DNA of 64,000 nt from Laccaria trichodermophora. Taxonomy: Eukaryota > Basidiomycota > Agaricomycetes > Agaricales > Hydnangiaceae. The notes beneath the pieces were generated by a model. The model saw nothing but the letters and a program-made list of their open reading frames with translations, had not been told where the DNA came from and did not search any database. Position 1 is the first letter of the stretch; every line of letters starts with the position of its first letter. The stretch covers positions 434,001 through 498,000 of the forward strand of contig JACTVC010000014.1 in the NCBI GenBank assembly GCA_018417955.1, in the 5' to 3' direction. Below are positions 46,740-58,000 of the stretch, one piece after another. Made by a program: the position numbers and the translations under genes.

Positions 46740-49090
46740 GCGGGGAGATAGGGTGTCTTCCGAGGAGTTTTGTCTCTGTAATATGTAGCCTATGTATTTT
46801 CACCTGAGTTCAATACATCGTCCAACACGCGTCATTCACTCTCGTTCACATACACTTTCCTTGAGCATCTTTCCCTAATCCAAACACGCCACAAGATGTA
46901 CTCTGAAGAACACCCAGAATCTCCACTCCCGGCAGACACTCCCCTCGGACGGGCAGTGGAGAGTTTGTCAACCCCCTAGCCAGCAACTCGAATGACACAA
47001 AACCAATCCAGGATTCAACCCACACACCGCCCTTCCTAGACGACATCGACCACGACCTCCTTCTCCACATGACCCCCGACCACACCAACACCAGCTCAAC
47101 GCGCACAAATCCAACACGATCATCCTCCACCCATTAGTCTTTCGCTCCTTCGAGCCGTTGTTGAGGTGGATCAAAAATCAGAAAGCCGACTCTTCTGAAT
47201 CACGATGCCTTAATCCTCGGTTGAGGGGAGGGGGAAATGACGATGAGTAAGCCAAATGCATTTGAGCGGCGTACTCGTGGCGTCGGGAGCCTGGTGATGA
47301 GTATGGTGGCGATGTATGACGTCGTCCTCTCCAAGGTCTACCCTCCCCGCTCATCGCTGCTCTGAAGCCCCCCAAGCTGCGCCGCCATGGTGTCACAAGA
47401 TCTATCCAACGATCGACATTACCCATCGTGAACAACGGGAAAGGGTAAAGAAGCTTTCCTTCCGTACCCAGAGGCCAAGTCGGAATACCCAGCAGTTTCT
47501 AGATCCGAAGGGAATTGAGAAAAGTCACTGCAAAGAGGGTGGGGTGCCTATAAGTTGCGGAGGAGGTGTACGTTGTCGTGGAGTTGATTTAAAGGGCGAC
47601 GTTGGCTTCTAGTGCATGAGGATTAGGTGCCGCTCGCAGTCCATCTTGACTTCCTTGTGGCGGAAATGGAACTCGGACGTTTGAGTGAGGTGAACGAAAC
47701 GTTTCAGGGCAACGAAACGTCGGGAACCACTGCGACATACAACTTCCACAAAGGGTAGGAGTTCAAGATCACAGAGGGTCGTTGCTGATGCGATGACAGC
47801 TGAGGAATTCATCATACACTCTTTCAACCAACGTCGGTGGAGAGACCTCTTGAGGGAGACGGCGACTGGAGGGGATGTCAAGAGGCGTCAAGGCAAGCCT
47901 GAGACCGCGAATCTTGTGGAAGCCGATTGAAAGGAGCAAACTGAATATCAGATATTCGGCCGCTACAACTCTACTCTCACTCTCTTTGTCCTATGAGCAG
48001 AAAAAGGTTCTTTTGAACCTGATCTGCACTATCGGCTCGTAGTATCGTCACGATTCATCCTCAGCTAGACATCGAAACGAAGGAGCTCCGCATCTGTGTC
48101 GTCTGCAAGGCCCTCGGAACGATCGACATCAGTCAGGACGGTGAGAGGATATTTGGTGGTGGGGAAGCTGTGGAGTGGGCACATTGCTGGTGCAAAAGTG
48201 GAAGTTTGGAGAGCTGCGAGGGTCAGATGTCATTGACCGTTGGTTTCGTTGAGAAGGAGTGGGCCAATGGGTGGGTGGTGTTATACGCTGGGATTTCCAC
48301 AGAGCTAGCTGAGCCAACAGTCGTTAGCTACCGCCGGTTTGGAGTAGAGAAGAATATGAACTCACTTGGCATCGTCCATAAAGCAAGCACGGCCAACGTG
48401 AGGACTCGACGAAGCGCACACATATGGGCACTTGAACACTATCTGCTGAGCGACCGCGCAGCACCTCCGTCCTTGAAAAAGAGGGGAGTTTCTATCTATG
48501 AAAATGGATGTTCAGAAGGGCTAACTCGACGATGATCAGACCACTCACTTTGAGACAATGGCACCTGTAAGACAAAAAAGAGGGACATGTAGGTTGCGTA
48601 CCGTTTTCCGGTTTCGGGTACTGACTTGACACCGCGCAGCCAAATCTGCCATTACGATGGTCCGCGTTCGTCGAGTCCACTTGTAATGCACAGCCTAGCA
48701 TCCATCCAATATGCGCGTCCGGCACTAGCAGCGGACGTCGTTCTCTCTTCGTGAGCCCTGTTGGTGCTATACAGAACTGACATACTAGAAAGTCGAGCTC
48801 AGCTACCAGAGACAGTAAGCCGCCGAGGATTGAGAATGAGAGTTATTTATTAGCTAACTACGCTGCATAAGCAACTCAGGTAACTACCAGGTTGAAAGGA
48901 AAGGTCTGCGGAGTAAGGAATGGGAAAGCCAAGAAAATAAAGAGAGAGAGGTCGGGAAGGCCCAGGCACGTGCTTGCATGTAGGTAAAAATAGACCAACC
49001 CACCTGCATAATTTGGGGTCTGGGCAGTGGATTTGGGCGCTGTCCTTTCTTTCCCTTCCCTCATCTTGAACCTCTCCATCTTCGATATCT
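46740..49090. other. Region without supported genes
   Basis: Several ORFs of 60-120 codons occur (for example 48170-48535 plus and 47609-47881 minus), but none has a recognisable domain or clear splice partner. The switch from CpG-rich to CpG-poor composition falls at its right end (about 48.85-49.1 kb). Confidence 0.35.
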
Positions 49091-49094
49091 CAAC

Positions 49095-52000
49095 ATGAGC
49101 GGAGCGAGAGATCTCCTTGCGGGCGCCCACCACTTCGTTGCTAGCAACAACACATTCAACGAAGCTAACACTGTGAGTGGACTGTTTACTACCAGTCCAT
49201 ATCGAGCTGATGGAAGTGGATCTGTTGCAGATCAACATCCACCACAACTACGGCAATACAACAATGTCCAATGGGGTCATTTCCCTCATGCCAAATCCGA
49301 GCATTCAGTTCACAGGGCATACAGAAATCATCACCAAACTCAAGAGGCATTTCTTCACCAGCACGAATGACACAGTTCAGAGGAGGAAATTCTTCCTGTT
49401 ATATGGAATGGGGGGTGTTGGAAAGACTCAGATTTGCTTGAAGTTTGTTGAGGAAATGGATGACAGGTGAGCACCTATCAAGCACAAGTCTGATCCTGTC
49501 CAAACCAAATTAAATTGCCCCCAGCTTCTCTCAAGTTTTCTGGGTTGATGCATCATCTTCAGGTACCATCTTACAGGCACTTAAGGGTATCAGTCAGTCT
49601 TGTGCACTGGATGGCTCCCCTGAGTCTGCTCTCTGCTGGGTTGGCTCTCTGAAAGAGGATTACATCATGATCTTTGATAATGCTGATGTTCTGTCACCTG
49701 CTGCACTGGAGGCATATTTCCCACCTGGAAGGAAGGGAAACATTCTGATAACTAGTCGTAACTCTGCCATGAAGACTCTGACTTTAGCTGAGAATTCTCT
49801 TGAGGTGACTGAAATGGAAGAAAAGGATGCTATTGAATTACTCAAGGGGGGAGCGGGATTTGAATCTGCCATATGGGGTTGGTTAGTTAGTCCAGCTGGC
49901 TGGCCGTTAAATTTTTTTTATTTGAAGTACCAATTTCAGGTAATTCATGGGCCAGATGAGCTCTGGTGCATCTCTGAGGTGTTTTGCAAGCTGTCCTCAC
50001 TTACAAGGGGAATATTTCCCAGGGTCGCAAGCTGTCCTCACTTACAAGTGGGATATTTCTCAGAATGACCCTGCCAGAATCAGTAAGTATGTGCCATTTA
50101 CACTTAGGATGATAATCTCTTTCAAAAAACCTAGTATATGATAAGGATTGCAGACAATATTCAAACATCTGCATTGTGATTGTGGTAAGAGTATAGATGC
50201 AGTTGAGGTGGAGGACAAAAGCAGAGTACTCAGTAATTACCTGTGGGTGAAAAAGCTGTGAGACATCATGGGCATGCAGTACCTTTTGTGCATTGGACTG
50301 GATTGTGGTATCAATGAGTAGGTTTGTGACCCATGTAATAAGGGCATGGAGAAAAGCAGAGGAAGGGGCAGCAAACGAAGGATAAGATGGCGGCTGACAA
50401 GGCTGACATGCCCAAATGACAAGGGGGCCCCGGGATGTCGACCCATGACCCGAGGTAGGTGGGGGGGGGGGACCTCTGGCAGGCCTTAGAAAAATTTAGT
50501 AAATAAGCTTCGAAAATCTATATTTTGGGTGCTGTAGAAATGCTAGATGCATCAGTGGCACCTCCAATGCAGTTGGATGGTTAATAATTCACAATTGAAG
50601 TCAGTGCGTTAGGAAAATGAAAGTTCTGTCGTCCCTCCCACCTTTCTCACTCAGCTCGGACTTGCATGGAAAAAGCAAATGTAAAATAAAGCTGTATTTG
50701 TATTATTCAAGTATTTTACATGATATTGAGTAAGGATCAGGTGAAGTATGCAACAAGGGTGTTACATATGTACCAAGTGGAATACTATGTTCACATTGTA
50801 ATGGCTGCCTGCTGGCCTCAAACAGCATCAGGGGGAAAGTTTTTGTACACCAAAAAAGGGCGCAGCAATTCATTTTATGGTTCACAGCCTACCAGGAGTG
50901 CAGCCGGAAATTTCTTCAAAAGAGCTGTGGGAAAAACATACCATTTTTGGACGAAAACATACCTTATTTAGAAGGAGTGATGGGGGGGGGAGGTCACAGA
51001 CGGCTTATTAAAAAAAATCTACCCCGTGTTGTTTCTGAAATCCCGGGGCCCCCTTGCCAAATGACGCCCAAAACATGTTACCTATTTATAGATTTTACCT
51101 ATATATGGAAGGTTGTTCACACGCCTGGTTAGTTAGTCCAGCCATACTGGCCTTACGAAAAAAATCAACATGATATATTAAATTAAAATTGTGCTCCCCC
51201 CTTGGAATTACTTGTGAAATCTAGCTGCCTGGAATCATCCACATCAGGTGTTCAAGTTGAAGCCTCTAAGATTGTAAAGGAGCTCTTCTGTTTTCCTCTT
51301 GCTATTGATCAGGCTGGTGCTTATATTGCTTCTGGGGCCACCACTATTGGAGGCTATCTTGCAAAATATTCAGAGCATCAAAAAACATTGTTATTCCATT
51401 CTGAATTTAGAGGGGCTTCTAAGTATAACAGAACTGTCTATGACACTTGGGAGCTATCATACAAAGAAATTCAGCAAAGTGCTGAATCTGATGATTCTCA
51501 TAAGGTTGATGCAGCCAATAGTGCAATGTTACTTCTTGAATTGTTTCCTTTCCTCCATCATGAGGGAATCACTGAAGAAATATTCTCTTATGCTGCCCTT
51601 TCAAAGGTTGATAGAACTCATATCTTGGGATTACCTCTTGCCAGTTCCCTACTGGATCAAAGATTACTTCCTCTTTGTAAAATGGGTACTTGGGATAATT
51701 TCATATTTAGGGAAGGGATTCAAATATTATTATCTTTCTCCTTAATGAAGAGGGGCCCATCTGAACATGTGTATTCAATGCATCCACTGGTTCATACCTG
51801 GGGCAGGGACAGATTGACTTTGACTGAGAGGAAAAGGTGTTGCTTAATGGCATATGTTATATTGGCTTGTTCACTCAGATGGGATGCAGACCAGCCATAT
51901 GAATTTGAGAGGGTCTTGGTAACACATGTAAGGGCAAATATGGGACATTCCAGTCTGGAAAGTAATCAAAACAGTGTCATTTATTTGGATGATGCTGACA

Positions 52001-55000
52001 CAAAGTTTGGCAGTCTGTTAGGGGAACAAGGATATTTCAAGGAGGCAGAAACTTTGAACAATAAAGTTCTAGAAGGAAGGAACAGAATTTTTGGGGTGGG
52101 ACACCTAAATACAACCATGGCCATGGCAGCTCTTGCAGTAACATACAGAGACCTGGGGAAATACATAGAGGCAGAGAAGCTGCAGATCCAAGTACTGGAT
52201 GCAAGGAAAAGAATTCTTGGGGTGGAACACCCACATACAATCTTTGCCATGTCAAATCTAGCAACAACATATGGAAACCTGGGAAAACACAGAGAGGCAG
52301 AGAAGCTGCATATCCAAGTACTGAATGCAAGGAACAGAATTCTTGGGGTGGAACACCCAGATACAATCTTTGCCATGTCAAATATAGCAACAACATATGG
52401 AAACCTGGGAAAATACAGAGAGGCAGAGAAGCTGGAGATCCAAGTACTGGATGCAAGGAACAGAATTCTTGGGGGGGAACACCCACATACAATCTTTGCC
52501 ATGTCAAATCTAGCAACAGCATATGGAAACCTAGGAAAATACAGAGAGGCAGAGAAGCTGCAGATCCAAGTACTGGATGCAAGGAACAGAATTCTTGGGG
52601 TGGAACACCCAGATACAATCTTTGCCATGTCCAATGACACCTAGGCTTTTGCGTGATGCAGAGGCGGTATGAGTCACTGCGTGACGAGAAAAATAGCCAA
52701 AGTCAGGAAATCTGGCGCGGCGCGCGCCAGACTCCGACGTATTTCCACTCGAGGTATGGCTTACATACATGAGTAGTACTACGAGAATTTGTAGTAAAAA
52801 AGGAAGTGGGTGGGAGGGTGACGAGAAATGCGTATGCTAGAACTAGATAACGAGGTAAGATATCAAGACGAGGGCCTAGATTAAAAAATGGGAATCATAC
52901 CTGGTTGAGGAGTGAGATGTCAAGACGAGAGCCTGGCGGAAAGGGGGCATCTCAACCTCACTCCTCAACCGTGAGGGGTATATCTAAAAATAAATCAAGG
53001 CCTGTTAGTGCACATCCAAGCATGGATCATGTGAGTTAAGGGAGAGACGAGCAGCGGCTCTGAGTTGTGTGTCAGCGGACACACGACTGAAGTTGTGCGT
53101 GTGCAACTTAGCCTTGGACGGTTTTCATTGGACTTGAGTAAACAACTTGTTTAAACTTGACCAATGACACCTAGGCTTTTGCATGATGCAGAGGCGGTAT
53201 GAGTCACTGCGTGACGAGAAAAATAGCCAAAGTCAGGAAATCTGGCGCGGCGCGCGCCAGACTCCGACGTATTTCCACTCGAGGTATGGCTATATTCCTA
53301 TATAAAGAAAAAAAGGAAAAAAAAAGGGGTGATGAGATCACGTAGTGATAGATGTGAGGAGCGAGGGGAAAAACGGGAGAAGTACATGCATGTATAAGTG
53401 TGTAGGAAAGGGATACGTCCATGTTGTGGGGGATTGGTGGTTCTGGGATCCATAGAAAGTCTGTTTAAGTAAAGAAAGGTCTGTGAGTAAAATAAAAGTC
53501 TGTAAAGTAGGAGGAAAAAGTCTGTGTGGTGTCAGGAATCCAAAGCGTGGATGTAAGACGATGTGGAACACGCTGTTTGACCAAATAGTAAGGCTTGAAT
53601 CAAAACAGGGTTTTTGCGGATGTAGATTTTGAAGGCATCTGAGGCCCATCTACCAATAGCTTGAATTATTGAGGGTGGTACCCCGTTTTTGGCAAGGGAA
53701 GTAGCGCCGCCGGCTCTGAGGGATTGACCGGCGGTGTCGGAGTTGAAGAAACGACGCAAGCGGTTGATGAAGAAGGACCGTGTAGGGACTACTCCGTTAC
53801 TAGTTAGCCAGAGGGGTGAGCTGAAAGGGAATTTGTTATCTCGTGCGTGGATGTATGCGAGGAAGTGCTTGTGAGGGTTGAAGATGCGTCCGTTTTTGCG
53901 AACTACGATGGTGTTCCCTTCAAAAAATCTGTCGGCCTTATGGCCAGGCAGAAAAAACTGAAAAGAAATGTCCGAGAAATGCACAGAGGTGCGTTTGGTG
54001 ACTTTGCGAGGGTCACAAAGTTGCGGGTCGTCTGGGTACGTCATTTCGCCCAAACGGAATAAGGCGAAGAAGCCTGTGAGGAGTTGCGCTAGGAAGAGGA
54101 TGTCGTCATAGTTGGATGAGTCGCCTAGCGCATGGACGACTGTCTCGAGGTCGTCAAGGGTCAGGGCACGTTTGCGTGTGGTTGGTGTTCCATGTAAACG
54201 CCTGCAGCCCTGCAATGTACGATGTACCAGAGCAGAGTTGTGAGCGGTACGTACATCGGGGAAATAGGGTTCGAGCTGTTGGCATATGCCAGACAAGTAA
54301 GTCGCGACTGAGCCAGGTTTGATGTGATGGCACATGTAGACGGTGAAAAGGCTGAGAGTGTCAGGGGTGGGGTCAAGTGGGAAGTCATGTAGTTTGACAA
54401 AATTCAAATAAGAGTTGAGGGCGGATCCGTAATTTTTCCACGTTGAGTTATCGACGGCTTGTCCGAGAGCGATGGCACGTTCTCTGAGCAGTCGTTCTCG
54501 CGACCAGGCATCTCTGTGGGGTTGCCTGGCGCGCACGGTGGCAGGGATCATTTTTTGGGAGCCCCCAGCAGCAATTGAGGGGGTAGAAAGGGTGAAATGA
54601 TGAGGTTGGGGACATACTGATGGGCAATGTCAAAGTTATGTCTTGAAATGGCATCAGCGACGCTGTTGAGTTCTCTGGCAATGTGCAGGACTCTGAGTTG
54701 TATATTGAAGTTGATGCAGGCATCGGCTGCATTGATGAGAATTGAATTATAATGGGGGAGGCATCTGAGTGTGTTGAAGATGGCGACGGTGTTGTTGTTG
54801 TCCGTGTAAATCAAGATCTTGGTTGTTGGGGGAACACAAAGGACGTCTACAACATGGTGAATGGCTGACAGGACACATAAAGCCTCAAAGAAGAAGATGT
54901 GTTCGTCGGTGGTGCCTTCAGGTGTGGGTGAGTAGAAACCGACGCAATCGTCAGGTAACCAAAAACCCATACCTTGTAAACAGGCATCACAAAAAAGTGT

Positions 55001-58000
55001 CAAGTTGGCGGAATCTGCGTCCCAATAAATCTGATGAATGAGTTTGACGCCAGTATTGCGTTCAAGGTGATTAGCGGCCCATTCAAGGTCAGCGCGGACA
55101 GCATTGTTAACTCTCACGAATTGATTTGGGGCAGATTTGCCACCAATTTTCGTGTTAAAATTGTTCAGCGCGGGCCTCAGTAGGGGGAAGACGTTCAAGC
55201 TCCAATTGATCCATCCTGCCAATCTCTGCCATTCACGGAGCATGAATTTGTGCTTGCTAGAGATGAATTCACGAATTGCAGTGACCAACTGATGGAGGGT
55301 GTCAGGTGGCATGGTCATGGAGAGAGTGTTTGCGTCGACATCTATTCCAATGACAGTAAGCGGTGAACCGAAGATTTGCTTACTCTCTTTGTGGGGTAAG
55401 TTGATTTCGTCCCACAGTTCGAGCAATTTGACTTGGTTCGTTGGCATGAATTTGCGATATGGAGCGTAGAAGGTGAGATTGGAGGCAAGTTCTGGGCCAA
55501 AAGAATCATCCGAGTATGTACCCAGGAGTTCAATGGCCCTTTTCTTCTTCACGATCCACGACACGAGAGACATGAAGGCAATCCAGTTGCATCCAGAACC
55601 GCGTCCGCCAAAGGCAGTGTTCCGGTCAACGTGGAGCAATCCGCTAATGCGATTAATCTGTTTAATTTGCCAGTAAGGGTGGACAGGGAGCAGTTGGTAC
55701 GCTTCTGCTACATCGGATTTGAATAAGACACAAGGTGAATGAGGGAGACGGTCGTGCATAGAGATGAGGAACTGTCCTAAGTGCTGCAGGTTGTCGAGAG
55801 GGTACCCAATGATGGCTTCGCAGGGGATCATGCTGTTCAAAGAGAATTTTCCTGCACTTTGATCAGTGACCATTCTCAAGTCAGTAGAGTGAGGCTTTGG
55901 AACAGCGAAGACAGGCATGCAGTACATGCCAGGTAAGAGTTTGTCTCCAAACGATTCTGAAAAACATCCTTTGAAGAGCTCATGATCACGCTGATCTCTC
56001 AAAAAATTGCGCTTCATCGGGATTGTCTGGTTCAGGTAGAGAAAAATCGAGCGTGTCAGGGTATTCTCCAAAGCGGGTATCGGCCCAAGGCCAGAAACCC
56101 TCTCGTAGACCCCTACACACAGATTTCACGAAAGGTTTGTTCGGGTGAGTCTCCAGAAGTTCTTCGAAGCGATCAACGAAGATAGGAGTGACAATGTCGA
56201 ACAGGTGTGGATTTTCTTGAATTGTTTGAGTAGCGACAGGGTTGCTTAGCTCAGAGGCAGGGATTTCGGGTAAAGGCAATGCAGTTTCTGTCCAGTCGGC
56301 GGAGGAGCGAGAGAAAGAGTTCGTACCATCCCAGATGTTGTATCTGAGATATTTCGGGCGCAGTTCATGTGTTAGATCCCTCTTTGACATCGCAATCCTT
56401 TTGTCCATGACCGAGGCACTTGCATTTCTTGCAAGCGTGGCAGAACCTGCAGTCTTCAGCCGAGTTCCTGCATCCGTTGAGTGAATTGAAGCGATTGCAG
56501 GTCTCTGACTTTGTGATTTTTCCGGTAGATCGTTTGCCACCCAATCTGATGTGATCAGATTCAATTCCATCTGGCATGACAATGGCAGAAAAGAATCTGG
56601 TGAACCGGTGAGCATCGGTGAGGAGAGCATTTTGCCCACCGCCGACTTCATTCCGAATGGCGGTGTCGTATAGAATGATTTTTCGGTGAGCGGACATGAT
56701 CCTGGCAGAGAAGTGTCCTTCAATGTACTCGCCGTAGTCTCGGAGTTCTTGTTCCTGATGAGGGAAAGCGAATTTAATCGCTTTGACGGTGGCGTTCCAA
56801 GCGCTGGTCCATTCGCCGCTCGTTTGGACCTTCTTTGCTGGTTCTGATCGTCCGAGGGAGATTTCAGTTGATCCCATGCGTCCAACGTTCTCTTTAGGAG
56901 TGGATATATGATGCAGTGATGAGAACACGGCATCGAGGTTGACAGCTTGACCTTTGATGACATTGTCCCACTCAGAGGAAGGGAATCCGAGGGGTGCTGT
57001 TCTGGAGTTTTGGATCCACTGCCGGACAACTTTGTAGTCTCGGGCGAAGAGCTGGAGTAATCGTCTAGATTCTTCGCAATCCTTGTTTCCGGTTTGCCTG
57101 GCTTCATCTTCTTGATTGTACCAGGGCATTTCTGATTCAAAGACTCGTCGCTTCTTGTTTGAAGGTTCGTCTGAATCGTTGTCATACTGAGATGGAGAGG
57201 GAGAGTTCCCCCTTTTCGACTTGTTGGAGTCTCGACTGATCTGAGAGACAAGTTCGTCGATGGCTCGGTCTTGGTCAACGTCCTGTAATTCATGTTGTTC
57301 TGATCCAAGTCCATTCGGTTGTAATCCGACTTGAGCGTGTTTGCCTCGCTTAACCGCTGAAGAAGCGAGGGCGGCGTATTTGTCAAGTGTTTTGGCGTAG
57401 AATTCAATGGCAGCATCCTTGGCTCGGTTGGTCCTCGATGGATCGAAGTCAAGGATTGAGATAATGTTGGATAGAGCCTTGAGTTTGGTAATTTCGCCTT
57501 TTCTGAACTTGTCGACAACGTCGTCCATGTACTTGATCGATTCTTCTTCAAGTTGTGGTCTACCCCCTGAGTTTGGTTCATCGAGGTCGTCGACATCTGG
57601 GTCTTTGTCGTTCCCTCCTGGAGGTTGAGTTCCTCGGGGATTGGATTGGTTACCATCGACGTCCTCATTCGACAGAGCAGGGTTGGTTCTGTCTCCTCGC
57701 TCGTCTGAACGTTCGCTGTTTCTCGCAGTTGCATTCTCTCCAGAAGGCTCGGCTTGTCCTTCGTCACCTCGTCCAGCTGCATTCGATCCCAGAGTGCTGG
57801 ACAATCCATTCCCTGGGATGGGTACTGCAAAAAGTCTCGCATGCCCCTCACTCATAAGTCACAATGAGGAACGATGAATACAGATGTATTGAAAGTGATG
57901 AGAAATGTGTATGCTAGAACTAGATAACGAGGTAAGATATCAAGACGAGGGCCTAGATTAAAAAATGGGAATCATACCTGGTTGAGGAGTGAGATGTCAA

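Noticed and set aside
49843..51204. Treating the interruption in the NB domain as a large intron
   Set aside because: It has perfect terminal inverted repeats and an 8-bp target duplication, and no GT-AG borders at the joint.
52037..52640. Minus-strand repeat-containing ORFs of 190-220 codons
   Set aside because: They are the reverse reading of the TPR repeats, open only because the repeats are in phase.
55986..57851. 621-codon ORF overlapping Gag
   Set aside because: Only its last ~145 codons match Pol; the rest is the shadow of Gag in another frame.
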